Source: Collinsella sp.
Lineage (GTDB): Bacteria > Actinomycetota > Coriobacteriia > Coriobacteriales > Coriobacteriaceae
Direction: 5' to 3'
DNA: 33,425 nucleotides
Assembly (NCBI GenBank): GCA_019414025.1
Contig: DXMU01000009.1
Coordinates: forward strand, 1 to 33,425
The number at the start of each line of letters is the position of its first letter. Positions within the stretch are counted from its first letter, which is position 1. Position numbers and translations under genes: made by a program. This document shows positions 7,807 to 15,375 of this stretch, one piece after another. The notes under the pieces were generated by a model. It did not search any database. It was not told the origin of the DNA and saw only the letters and a list, made by a program, of their open reading frames with translations.

Positions 7807-8886
7807 ATGGCAAACAAGCTCTCTGTCGCATTTATAGGCACCGGAATCATGGGTGCCCCCATCGCCGACCACATTCTGGACGCCGGCTATCCCGTCACGG
7901 TCAACAACCGCACCAAGTCCAAGGCCGCAGCGCTTATCGAGCGCGGTGCCGTCTGGGCCGATACGCCGGCCGATGCCGCGGCGAACGCCGATGTCGTCTT
8001 TACCATGGTGGGCTATCCCTCCGAGGTCGAGGAACTCTACCTGGCGGGCGACGGCCTGCTCGCGTGCACCAAGCCGGGCGCGGTCTTGATCGACCTCACC
8101 ACGAGCTCGCCCGAGCTCGCCCGTGACATTGCCGAGGCCGCCCAGGTTTCTGGTCGCATGGCGTTTGACTGCCCCGTCACCGGCGGCGAGTCGGGCGCTA
8201 TCGCCGGTACGCTCACGGCTATCGTGGGCGCTACCGAGAACGACATCGCGCCGGTCCGCGACATCCTTGCCACCTTTGCGGCCAACATCTGCTGCTTCGA
8301 CGGCGCCGGCAAGGGCCAGGCTGCCAAGCTCGCCAACCAGGTGTCGCTGGGCGCCTGCATGGTCGGCATGGCAGACGCCATGGCATTTGCCGAGCTGAGC
8401 GGCCTTGACCTGGAGAAGACCCGCCAGATGATCCTGGGCGGTACCGGTAAGTCCGGCGCCATGGAGAGCCTGGCTCCCAAGGCGCTCGACGGCGACTACA
8501 AGCCCGGCTTTATGGTCGAGCACTTCATTAAGGACCTGCGTCTGGCGCTCGCCTACGCCGATGACCGCGAGCTCGCGCTGCCCGGCGCCGACGTGGCCTT
8601 TACGCTCTACGACATGCTCGACGCCATCGGTGGTGCCAAGCTGGGCACCCAGGCCATCACGGTCCTCTACAAGGAGGAGGCCGACGCCATCGCCGCCGGT
8701 CTGGACTGGTCGCAGTATCGCCCCGAGGAGCACGGTGCCCACGAGGACGGCTGCGGTTGCGGCGAGCACGGCGACGAGCATGAGTGCGGTTGCGGCCACC
8801 ATCACGGCGAGGACCACGAGTGCTGCGGCGGCCACGGCCATGATGACGGCCACGAGTGCTGCTGCGGCCACCATCACGGGGAGTAG
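7807..8886 (+). CDS. Beta-hydroxyacid dehydrogenase (HIBADH family) with His/Cys-rich tail
   Basis: A 359-residue protein. Residues 1 to about 305 form an NAD(P)-dependent 3-hydroxyisobutyrate/tartronate-semialdehyde-type dehydrogenase: Rossmann motif IGTGIMGAPIADHIL, substrate segment FDCPVTGGESGAIAGTL, and catalytic-lysine region GKGQAAKLANQ. The substrate cannot be told from sequence. The last 53 residues (307-359) are unusual, holding 14 His and 9 Cys in repeating HECGCGHHHGE-like units that look like a metal-binding tail. AAGGAAAGG precedes the ATG. The stop region supplies the ribosome binding site of the next gene. Confidence 0.87.
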   Translation: MANKLSVAFIGTGIMGAPIADHILDAGYPVTVNNRTKSKAAALIERGAVWADTPADAAANADVVFTMVGYPSEVEELYLAGDGLLACTKPGAVLIDLTTSSPELARDIAEAAQVSGRMAFDCPVTGGESGAIAGTLTAIVGATENDIAPVRDILATFAANICCFDGAGKGQAAKLANQVSLGACMVGMADAMAFAELSGLDLEKTRQMILGGTGKSGAMESLAPKALDGDYKPGFMVEHFIKDLRLALAYADDRELALPGADVAFTLYDMLDAIGGAKLGTQAITVLYKEEADAIAAGLDWSQYRPEEHGAHEDGCGCGEHGDEHECGCGHHHGEDHECCGGHGHDDGHECCCGHHHGE

Positions 8887-8891
8887 CGCCC

Positions 8892-9323
8892 ATGAGCTGG
8901 ACGTTCGTGGTGCTTGCGCTGGTGCTCTTTCTCTTTGCGATCTACATCGGCTTTTTGTGCGGCCAGTGGGCTTGCGAAAAGCGCGTCATCAGCAAGCGCG
9001 ACTACTGGATCGCCAACTTTGCAGGAGCGGCGGCAGTCGTCCTGCTGACCTGGGTGTTCTCGCTGTTCCCGCTGGTGCAGTTTGCACCGATCGGCTGGCT
9101 CGGCGGCTTTATCGCCGGTCTTAAGATGAGCTTTGGCGAGTCCGTCGGCCCGTGGCGCAAGCACGACGAGGTTTTTAACGTCAACAAGGCCCATCGCGCC
9201 GCCGCCGATGCGGGCGACGCCGAGGAACGCCGCCGTGCGCGTCGCAATGGTGCGGCCGACCGACAGCTCATCTCGGTCACCGATGACAGCAAGGGTGCTG
9301 GCAAGCACGCTAAGAAAAAGTAA
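8892..9323 (+). CDS. Small membrane protein, unknown function
   Basis: A 143-residue protein with two predicted membrane segments, residues 4-24 (WTFVVLALVLFLFAIYIGFL) and about 41-75 (AAAVVLLTWVFSLFPLVQF and onwards), then a basic cytoplasmic tail rich in Ala, Arg and Lys. I do not recognise the family. ATG 8892 is chosen because GGGGAG (8879-8884), inside the end of the previous gene, lies 7 bases upstream, which implies coupled translation. It ends 12 bases before the HEAT-like gene. It probably belongs to one transcript running from 7807 through 11126. Confidence 0.7.
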   Translation: MSWTFVVLALVLFLFAIYIGFLCGQWACEKRVISKRDYWIANFAGAAAVVLLTWVFSLFPLVQFAPIGWLGGFIAGLKMSFGESVGPWRKHDEVFNVNKAHRAAADAGDAEERRRARRNGAADRQLISVTDDSKGAGKHAKKK

Positions 9324-9335
9324 GAAGAGGTAACT

Positions 9336-10034
9336 ATGGCAGAAAACAAAGACGAACAGCTCACCGACGAGGAGCTGGCACAGCTTCAGCTGGCAGAGGA
9401 GAACGAGAACGCCGTCGACCGCCTGGTCCAAGAGCTCGGCTGTCCCACGCGCCGCATCCGCCAGTTTGCCGCCCGCGTGCTGCATCTGCTTGCCGAGCGC
9501 GATCCCCAGCGCGTCGTGCCCTGCGTGCCCGCGCTGATCGAAGCGCTCGACTGCCCCGAGGCGCAGACCCGCTGGGAGGCCCTCGATGCCCTGGCGGCAC
9601 TCGCCACCACCTGCCCCGAGCAGCTGGGCGATGCCTTTGAGGGCGCCGAGACCGCGCTGTTCGACGAGATTTCCTCCACGCTGCGCTATGCCGCCTTCCG
9701 CCTGCTGTGCGTGTGGGGTGCCACGAGCATCGAGCGTTCGCGCGAGGCTTGGCCCATCCTGGACGAGGCCATCCAGTGCTACCACGGTGACCTTGAGTAT
9801 CGTGACATGCTCGGTTGCCTGTACGAGTTTGGTCAGGGCGAGATCGACGCCGAGGTTGCCGAGAAGCTTGCGCTGCGCCTTAAGTTCGATGCCGAGAACG
9901 GTAAGGGCAGCTATCTCAAGGCCCGTTCGAGCGAGATTTGCGAAATGCTTGTTAAACGTTTTGGCCTGGATCTTTCCAAAAAGAAGAAGCGTGCTAGCGT
10001 TAAAAAATCTGACGACGCCGAAGACGAGGAGTAA
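9336..10034 (+). CDS. HEAT-repeat-like protein
   Basis: A 232-residue helical protein. Residues about 25-115 contain two or three HEAT-like helix pairs, for example RRIRQFAARVLHLLAER and QTRWEALDALAALATTCPEQL, with regular proline and charge spacing. The last 20 residues are Lys-rich then acidic. HEAT repeats serve as protein-protein or nucleic-acid-binding scaffolds, and no enzyme motif is visible. AGAGGT precedes the ATG. It is followed after 6 bases by isocitrate dehydrogenase, so expression may be linked. Function unknown. Confidence 0.7.
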   Translation: MAENKDEQLTDEELAQLQLAEENENAVDRLVQELGCPTRRIRQFAARVLHLLAERDPQRVVPCVPALIEALDCPEAQTRWEALDALAALATTCPEQLGDAFEGAETALFDEISSTLRYAAFRLLCVWGATSIERSREAWPILDEAIQCYHGDLEYRDMLGCLYEFGQGEIDAEVAEKLALRLKFDAENGKGSYLKARSSEICEMLVKRFGLDLSKKKKRASVKKSDDAEDEE

Positions 10035-10040
10035 CAGATT

Positions 10041-11126
10041 ATGGCGCACGATGTAGTCCTGATTCCCGGTGACGGTATCGGTCCCGAGATTACGCAGGCC
10101 ATGCGCCGCGTGGTCGAGGCCACCGGTGTCCAGATCAATTGGAACGTCCAGGAGGCCGGCGCCGGCGTCATGGACGAGTTTGGCACGCCGCTGCCCCAGC
10201 ATGTGCTCGATGCGGTTGCCGAGACTAAGGTTGCCATCAAGGGCCCCATCACCACGCCGGTCGGCACGGGTTTCCGCAGCGTTAACGTCGCCCTGCGCAA
10301 GCACTTCGACCTGTACGCCTGCGTGCGCCCCTGCCTGTCGCAGCCGGGCGACGGCTCGCGCTTCCGCGACGTCGACCTGGTTATTGTGCGTGAGAACACC
10401 GAGGACCTCTATGCCGGTATCGAGTTCGATGAGGGCGCTGCCGAGGTCGAGGAGCTCTCGCAGCTCGTCGAGCGCTCGGGTCAGAAGACCTTCGCCGCGG
10501 ATTCTGCTATCTCGATCAAGCCCATCTCCATCGCCAAGAGCCGCCGCATTGTGGAGTACGCCTTTGAGTACGCCCGCCGCTGCGGCCGCAAAAAGGTGAC
10601 GGCCGTGCACAAGGCCAACATCATGAAGGCGACCGACGGCCTGTTCCTGCGTGTTGCGCGCGAGGTGGCCGCGGGCTATCCCGACATTGAGTTCAACGAC
10701 AAGATCGTCGACGCCACCTGCATGGGCCTGGTCCAGAACCCCAACGACTTCGATGTCCTGGTGCTGCCAAACCTGTATGGCGACATTGTGAGCGACCTGT
10801 GCGCCGGCCTGGTTGGTGGCCTGGGTATGGCTCCGGGTTCCAACATCGGTGCCGATTGCGCCATCTTTGAGGCAACGCACGGCTCCGCGCCCGATATCGC
10901 CGGTCAGGATATCGCCAACCCCACGGCCGAGATCCTCTCTGCTGCGATGATGCTCGATCACCTGGGCGAGAACGATGCTGCCAATCGCATTCGTGCCGCC
11001 GTCTCTGCCACGCTCGACGAGGGCGAGCAGGTTACCGGCGACGTGCGTCGTGCCCAGACCGGCTCCGTTGAGGGTGCCGTGGGCACGCAGGCCTTTGCCG
11101 ATGCCGTTATCGCGCACCTGGTCTAA
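10041..11126 (+). CDS. icd: NAD-type isocitrate dehydrogenase (isocitrate/isopropylmalate family)
   Basis: A 361-residue member of the isocitrate/isopropylmalate dehydrogenase family, which oxidatively decarboxylates isocitrate to 2-oxoglutarate. Visible motifs are IPGDGIGPEIT at the N-terminus, the substrate loop TGFRSVNVALRKHFDLYACVRP, ENTEDLYAGIE, the lysine segment VHKANIMKATDG, the metal-binding GDIVSDLCAGLVGGLGMAPG, and FEATHGSAPDIAGQDIANP near the C-terminus. The short length and the FDLYACVRP motif fit the NAD-dependent (IDH3-like) type better than the 415-residue NADP enzyme. No leucine-pathway genes are nearby, so isopropylmalate dehydrogenase is less likely. In this setting it may supply 2-oxoglutarate for glutamate synthesis. 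Confidence 0.85.
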   Translation: MAHDVVLIPGDGIGPEITQAMRRVVEATGVQINWNVQEAGAGVMDEFGTPLPQHVLDAVAETKVAIKGPITTPVGTGFRSVNVALRKHFDLYACVRPCLSQPGDGSRFRDVDLVIVRENTEDLYAGIEFDEGAAEVEELSQLVERSGQKTFAADSAISIKPISIAKSRRIVEYAFEYARRCGRKKVTAVHKANIMKATDGLFLRVAREVAAGYPDIEFNDKIVDATCMGLVQNPNDFDVLVLPNLYGDIVSDLCAGLVGGLGMAPGSNIGADCAIFEATHGSAPDIAGQDIANPTAEILSAAMMLDHLGENDAANRIRAAVSATLDEGEQVTGDVRRAQTGSVEGAVGTQAFADAVIAHLV

Positions 11127-11185
11127 GGCATGCAGGCTGCAAACGCCTAAATAGTACTTAAGTGTTTGCGTATAACCTAAGAATC

Positions 11186-11217
11186 AATACGCCCGGCGCT
11201 CCGTCGGGCGTATTCTA
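11186..11217 (+). terminator. Hairpin terminator after isocitrate dehydrogenase
   Basis: A perfect 10-bp stem (11186-11195/11205-11214, 9-base loop) is followed by a short T-containing tail. A weaker repeat (GCAAAC/GTTTGC, about 11139-11169) precedes it. Confidence 0.65.
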
Positions 11218-11252
11218 TTGAGGACTATGTTTCCTAACAAGGAGTAACTGAT

Positions 11253-12341
11253 ATGGGTCTGATTCAAAAGAAGGACGAGAAGGACGAGATCGACGGCATC
11301 CAGATCATCGAGCGCGGCGAAGGCCCCGACGGTGACGAGACCGAGAAGATCGATCTGGTCGCCGGTACGTCTGCCGAGCACATCGCTGCTGGCACGACGG
11401 CCGAGGAAGAGGACGCTCGCCTGGAGGCTCAGATTGCCGCGGATGCCGCTGACGAGAATCTGATGCCCGAGGCCCAGGATGAGGACGAAACTGACGCCGA
11501 CGCGGACGACCATGCATCCAAGCACAAGAAGACGATGATTGCCGCCTTTGTGGTCGCTGTCGTGATCGCTGCTGTGGTCGGCTTTTTTATCGGCAACGGC
11601 GGCTTTGGCGGCAAGGGCGTCGGCTCGGCGATCCTCACCGAGGACCAGCTCGATTCGACCGTGGCAAGCTATAGCTACAACGGCAAGAAGAGCGACATCA
11701 CCGCGCGCGAGGCCATCGAGAGCCAGTACAGCCTCGATACCGTCAAGGATAGCGATGGCAACTACACCGCTCCTTCTGCCGACGTCATCCTGTCCTATGT
11801 GCGCAACCAGATTCTGCTGGACGCTGCCGAGGACGAGGGCATTACCGTCTCTTCTAAGGAGATGAAGAAGTACGCCGAGGATTCCATCGGCACCTCCGAC
11901 TACAAGACCATGGCAAAACAGTACGGCGTGTCCAAGGACCAGGCCAAGCAGATCGTCCGCCAGTCCGCGACGCTGCAGAAGCTCTACAAGAAGAAGGTTG
12001 GCGATAGCTCCGCAAGCATGCCAACCGCCCCGACCGAGCCTGCTGACGGCAACGAGGAGACCGCGAGCAAGGACTACGCCGACTACATCATCAACCTTGC
12101 CGGCGACGAGTGGGATAGCGAGAAGGGCACCTGGAAGGACGCCGATAGCACCTATGCCAAGGCCTTCGCTGACGATGCCTTTACGGCCGATAGCGCTACC
12201 TATAAGCAGGCCATGACCGCCTATTACACCGCCTACCAGCAGTATTCCTCGCAGGCCTCAAGCGCTAGCTCCAAGTGGACCGAGTATGCTAACGGCCTCT
12301 ACGCCAAGGCCAACATCAGTATCTACGGCCTGTTTGCGTAA
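11253..12341 (+). CDS. Membrane-anchored protein with SurA-like N-domain
   Basis: A 362-residue protein. Residues 1-90 are highly acidic and probably disordered in the cytoplasm. K-H-K-K at 90-93 leads into one membrane segment (about 94-114), and the rest lies outside. Residues about 135-235 resemble the SurA/trigger-factor-like N-terminal domain seen in secreted foldases: EDQLDSTVASY, a VILSYVRNQILLDAAEDEGI helix, then SSKEMKKYAEDS. No parvulin (PPIase) domain follows. The C-terminal part is Ala/Tyr/Ser-rich. It may be an extracytoplasmic chaperone-like protein. AAGGAG lies 8 bases before the ATG. It is transcribed alone between terminators. Confidence 0.6.
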   Translation: MGLIQKKDEKDEIDGIQIIERGEGPDGDETEKIDLVAGTSAEHIAAGTTAEEEDARLEAQIAADAADENLMPEAQDEDETDADADDHASKHKKTMIAAFVVAVVIAAVVGFFIGNGGFGGKGVGSAILTEDQLDSTVASYSYNGKKSDITAREAIESQYSLDTVKDSDGNYTAPSADVILSYVRNQILLDAAEDEGITVSSKEMKKYAEDSIGTSDYKTMAKQYGVSKDQAKQIVRQSATLQKLYKKKVGDSSASMPTAPTEPADGNEETASKDYADYIINLAGDEWDSEKGTWKDADSTYAKAFADDAFTADSATYKQAMTAYYTAYQQYSSQASSASSKWTEYANGLYAKANISIYGLFA

Positions 12342-12383
12342 GGTTTTCCTGCACTACTGCGCGCTAACCGATCTGCCTGATTA

Positions 12384-12420
12384 AGCCCGCTAGAACGGAC
12401 AACGTTCTAGCGGGCTTTCT
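12384..12420. terminator. Bidirectional terminator between convergent genes
   Basis: A perfect 13-bp stem (12384-12396/12404-12416) with a 7-base loop is followed by TTTCT on the plus strand. It sits between the plus-strand gene ending at 12341 and the minus-strand gene ending at 12454, so it could serve both. Confidence 0.8.
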
Positions 12421-12453
12421 GCGTTGAGGGCGTGATTGGCGGCTTAATTATGG

Positions 12454-12693
12454 CTATTCGTCTTTAAGTCCAAAAAGGCTATCGGCTTCATCGTCGGATA
12501 TATATTCCAGTACATCGCCCGGTTGGCAGTCGAGTGCCCGGCATATCGCGTCAAGAGTTGAAAAACGTATGGCAGAAACCTTGCCCGTCTTAATGCGTGA
12601 CATATTGACCTGGGAGATGCCTACGCGTTCCGCAAGCTCTTTGGATGAGATCTTACGTTCGGCGAGCATGCGGTCAAGCCGCAGGATAATCAT
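12454..12693 (-). CDS. XRE (Cro/CI)-type transcriptional regulator
   Basis: A 79-residue protein that is almost entirely one helix-turn-helix domain: MIILRLDRMLAERKISSKEL, then GISQVNMSRIKTG as the turn and recognition helix, then LDAICRALDCQPGDVLEY. This is the YozG-like small Cro/CI class, which is typically encoded next to a DUF2975 membrane protein, as here. It starts 9 bases after the end of that gene, so the pair is one transcript. The partner probably modulates or is controlled by this regulator. The target is unknown, but a palindrome in the promoter of the pair (13365-13380) is a candidate. Confidence 0.87.
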   Translation of the reverse strand: MIILRLDRMLAERKISSKELAERVGISQVNMSRIKTGKVSAIRFSTLDAICRALDCQPGDVLEYISDDEADSLFGLKDE

Positions 12694-12702
12694 GGATTCC
12701 CC

Positions 12703-13341
12703 CTAGAGCAACTCGTCATCTTGTTTTTGCAGGATATACCCGTAGCGGAAGATGCTGGCAATCAGGCAAATAATCAGGCCTGCAAAGAGCATGGAGGGCT
12801 CGAATAGCTGGCCGACGAACGCATCCGTAAAGCTGCCGCCAAATCCTGAGAGTATCATTCCCGTGATTACGGCACCAAGAAGCCTCACGGCAACGCCGCC
12901 GATAAGGAATAAATGTCCTACTCGACGAAGTGTCTGGTTACATTCAAGGTCAAAGGGCCTGCCTTCCTTTTCAATGTTGAAGAAAAGCCTGCGCACGCTT
13001 ATCGCGATGGTAAGCGCGAGACATGTCATCAAGAGGCTCCCTATGGCAGTGTGACCATCGTGTGCAACGAGCATAAGTGGGGCCTGCGCATCGGTACCGA
13101 TGATGGCAAGGCACGGCCCTTCGCCGGCTTGAAGTTCTACGGATTGGAGACACGAGCCTTGGGAGAGGCCAGGCAATATGAGTAGAAGGTCAATCGCAAT
13201 GACTGCGAGAAGTCCCAGAGCGAGCGCGGTGGTAATGCAGATCGTGGCCCATTTGCAGATGCGAGCGAGCTTCCTCAGTTTGGCTATCGTCTGTTCGCGG
13301 CTGATGGTTTCATTCGATATAGATGCGTTTCGATGGACCAT
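12703..13341 (-). CDS. DUF2975-family membrane protein
   Basis: A 212-residue protein with four predicted membrane segments: WATICITTALALGLLAVIAI, then IGSLLMTCLALTIAISV, then LFLIGGVAVRLLGAVITGMI, then LFAGLIICLIASIFRYGYIL. This is the usual topology of DUF2975 (YoaS-like) proteins, which are paired with a small XRE regulator as seen here. Start at 13341 is chosen because GGAGG lies just upstream and the protein then opens MVHRNAS; the frame is open 186 bases further but that part has low coding character. Its job is not known; it may be a sensor or immunity-like partner of the regulator. Confidence 0.8.
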   Translation of the reverse strand: MVHRNASISNETISREQTIAKLRKLARICKWATICITTALALGLLAVIAIDLLLILPGLSQGSCLQSVELQAGEGPCLAIIGTDAQAPLMLVAHDGHTAIGSLLMTCLALTIAISVRRLFFNIEKEGRPFDLECNQTLRRVGHLFLIGGVAVRLLGAVITGMILSGFGGSFTDAFVGQLFEPSMLFAGLIICLIASIFRYGYILQKQDDELL

Positions 13342-13364
13342 AACCCCTCCAACCGGCGTTTTGG

Positions 13365-13382
13365 ATGATACTTGTATCATAT
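13365..13382 (-). promoter_or_regulatory. Palindrome over the minus-strand promoter of the DUF2975-XRE pair
   Basis: ATGATAC-TT-GTATCAT is a perfect palindrome (13365-13380). It overlaps a possible minus-strand -10 (TATGAT on the minus strand, 13377-13382), 24 bases before the start codon. Its position suggests an operator for the XRE protein. Inference. Confidence 0.45.
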
Positions 13383-14041
13383 CAGAATTAACGACAAACG
13401 ATAAATAATTACGGAACTGAGTAAGTAATGATTGAAAACGATTAGCGTGAGCTATTAGCTCATTTTGGGTGCCGGAGTTTGGCGCGTGGGGGATGAGGAC
13501 AAATGCCAAAACTTCCCGTGATCGCACAAGCGCTTCATCGGCCTCCCCAATTCATCTGGGAAAACAACTGCAAACGATTGCAAGTAACCGGTGAACGGTT
13601 GAAAACTACCGTTCACCGATAATCTCAAAACTGGTTCAAACTGGTATTAAGTCAAAAAGACCAATTCACATATCTTCACAATGACCTGCAATTTTTCTAC
13701 ACGCTATTTTTAGCCGACCTGCGTTGTTTAGACATAAAAATAGTTCCGATCTTTTGCCAAAGCATTTCGAAACGGTTTCAAAACCGCAGGTAGAAGTGTT
13801 AACGAGCGGTAAACGGTCGATTTATCACCGTGATCGGTGCAAAAACGTTTTACTGTTTGAATCAACGAAAGCGACCTCTTCTGTGGTGATATAGTGACAA
13901 CAACACGTCACGTGGTTATTACCAGTTTAGAAACCACTGGTCTTCAAAGAACGCTTTCCAAGAAGCTTTAAGGGCGATTGCCCGCTGGCTTCTGAAAATC
14001 ATCGGACTCAGATAGTACACACCTTCGGAAGGGAAATTTGA
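13383..14041 (+). promoter_or_regulatory. Gene-free control region of the PTS operon with many palindromes
   Basis: About 660 AT-richer bases with no plausible gene, between the divergent DUF2975 gene and the PTS operon. Contents: a LacI/CcpA-type site TGCAAACGATTGCA (13569-13582), a perfect 11-bp inverted repeat (13589-13599/13608-13618), two ACTGGT half-sites 10 bp apart (13630, 13640), GAAAC-G-GTTTC (13769-13779) within a second cre-like site (13767-13780), AAAACGTTTT (13842-13851), and a GntR-type operator (13913-13924). The EIIA ribosome binding site is GGAAGGG near 14026. The number of sites suggests both substrate-specific and catabolite control. Confidence 0.6.
13913..13924 (+). promoter_or_regulatory. 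Putative GntR (NagR/DasR-type) operator before the PTS operon
   Basis: TGGTTATTACCA matches the TGGT-N4-ACCA form of HutC-subfamily GntR operators and differs at one base from the site before agaS (18206-18217). It lies 117 bases before the EIIA start. Confidence 0.6.
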
Positions 14042-14485
14042 ATGGTTGGCTTTATTCTTACCGGTCATGGACAGTTCGCACCCGGCCTCGCAAGCGCTAT
14101 TGCTATGGTTGCCGGCGACCAGCCCGCTTTTACCGTCGTTCCTTTTGAGGGCGACCAGGCTGCTTCCTACGGTGAGGATCTCCGCGCCGCTATTACCGCC
14201 ATGCGCGAGGAGTGCGATGGCGTGCTCGTCTTTACCGATCTGCTCGGTGGTACCCCGTTCAACCAGTCGATGATGATTGCCCAGGATGTCGACAACGTCG
14301 AAGTTCTGACTGGCACTAACCTCCCCATGGTTATTGAGCTTCTGTTCCTCCGCGGCAATGCCACGCTCGCTGAGCTTGGCGAGCAGGCCGTGACCGTTGG
14401 TCAGACGGGCATCACCGCCCAGACGGTCGCATCCGTTGCCGGCTCCGAGGAAGAGGATATCTTCGGCGACGAGGACGGCATCTAA
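14042..14485 (+). CDS. PTS mannose/sorbose-family EIIA component
   Basis: A 147-residue EIIA of the mannose (Man) PTS family, a cytoplasmic domain that takes phosphate from HPr and passes it to EIIB. The phosphorylated histidine is H9 in ILTGHGQFA. VFTDLLGGTPFNQ is the second family motif. Length fits a stand-alone EIIA rather than an EIIAB fusion. Its stop overlaps the start of the YajC-like gene (TAATG), so the two are translationally coupled. Operon neighbours (EIIB, C, D) and nearby agaS and nagA point to an amino sugar as substrate, probably N-acetylgalactosamine. Confidence 0.92.
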   Translation: MVGFILTGHGQFAPGLASAIAMVAGDQPAFTVVPFEGDQAASYGEDLRAAITAMREECDGVLVFTDLLGGTPFNQSMMIAQDVDNVEVLTGTNLPMVIELLFLRGNATLAELGEQAVTVGQTGITAQTVASVAGSEEEDIFGDEDGI

Positions 14486-14766
14486 TGGCCGATTTCGGAG
14501 CCAACGTCCTGAGCTCCTCGGTTGCCCTTTTAGGCCTGCTTGTCATCATGGGCTTGATTTACACCATCTGGTCGCAAGTCAACATGAAGAAGAAGCAGAA
14601 GTACTTCAAGGAGCTGCACACGGAGCTCAAACCGGGTCAGGAGGTTCTTTTCGCCGGCGGTATCTACGGAACCGTCAAAGGCATCGAAGGCGAAAAGGTC
14701 CAGATCAAAGTCCGATCCGGAGCCGTCGTAGATGTTTCGCGTTACGCGATTCAGGAGATCAAGTAA
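14485..14766 (+). CDS. YajC-like small membrane protein within the PTS operon
   Basis: A 93-residue YajC-family protein: a membrane helix at about 13-33 (VALLGLLVIMGLIYTIW), a basic KKKQKYF stretch, then the soluble YajC fold LKPGQEVLFAGGIYGTVKGI. Canonical YajC associates with SecDF of the protein translocase. Copies inside mannose-family PTS operons are known from streptococcal glycosaminoglycan loci, where the role is unclear. Here it is locked between EIIA and EIIB by a one-base overlap with EIIA, so a PTS-linked role is more likely than general secretion. Confidence 0.82.
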   Translation: MADFGANVLSSSVALLGLLVIMGLIYTIWSQVNMKKKQKYFKELHTELKPGQEVLFAGGIYGTVKGIEGEKVQIKVRSGAVVDVSRYAIQEIK

Positions 14767-14802
14767 CTGTCGTCAGCAAATAACGAAAGGAAGCTGATCA
14801 AC

Positions 14803-15285
14803 ATGGCAGAACCCAACATTCTTCTTACCCGCATCGATAACCGACTGGTCCATGGTCAGGTCGCTACCCAGTGGAACTCCACCCTGGGTTCCAACCTCAT
14901 CCTCGTCGCCAACGACGACGTGTCGACCAACACCATGCGTCAGAACCTCATGAAGATGGCCGCTCCCGCCGGCGTCGCTACGCGTTTCTTCTCCCTGCAG
15001 AAGACCATCGACGTCATTGGCAAGGCGAGCCCGCGCCAGAAGATCTTCATCGTGGCCGAAACACCGGAAGACGTGCTTACGCTCGTCAAGGGCGGTGTGC
15101 CTATAAAGAAGGTAAACATCGGCAACATGCACATGTCGGAAGGAAAGCGCCAGGTCGCCACCTCCGTCGCAGTTAACGACGAGGATGTCGCTGCGTTTAA
15201 AGAGCTGCAGGAATTGGGGGTGGAGTTGGAGATCAGGCGTGTTCCGAGCACGCCTGTTGAGGACACGAGCAAGCTCTTCTCGTAA
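14803..15285 (+). CDS. agaV: PTS mannose/sorbose-family EIIB component
   Basis: A 160-residue EIIB, which receives phosphate from EIIA on H17 in the motif RIDNRLVHGQVATQW and donates it to the sugar as it crosses EIIC/EIID. Later family features are the KKVNIGNMHMSEGKRQ segment and a Leu/Glu-rich end. AAAGGAAG precedes the ATG. Similarity to Aga/Sor-type EIIB and the presence of agaS and nagA downstream suggest N-acetylgalactosamine or galactosamine rather than mannose. The gene symbol is by pathway inference. Confidence 0.9.
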   Translation: MAEPNILLTRIDNRLVHGQVATQWNSTLGSNLILVANDDVSTNTMRQNLMKMAAPAGVATRFFSLQKTIDVIGKASPRQKIFIVAETPEDVLTLVKGGVPIKKVNIGNMHMSEGKRQVATSVAVNDEDVAAFKELQELGVELEIRRVPSTPVEDTSKLFS

Positions 15286-15375
15286 TCCTCGTGATCCACG
15301 TTGTCAGGAGTGAAACCCTGACATTCTGTACGTGAAATCCAAAGTGCGTACATACATTTTGAAAGGAGGAGCAAG

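Noticed and set aside
8874..11117. 747-residue minus-strand open frame opposite three plus-strand genes.
   Set aside because: Crossing several well-supported genes without stops is a by-product of high GC and codon bias. The translation has no recognisable domain.
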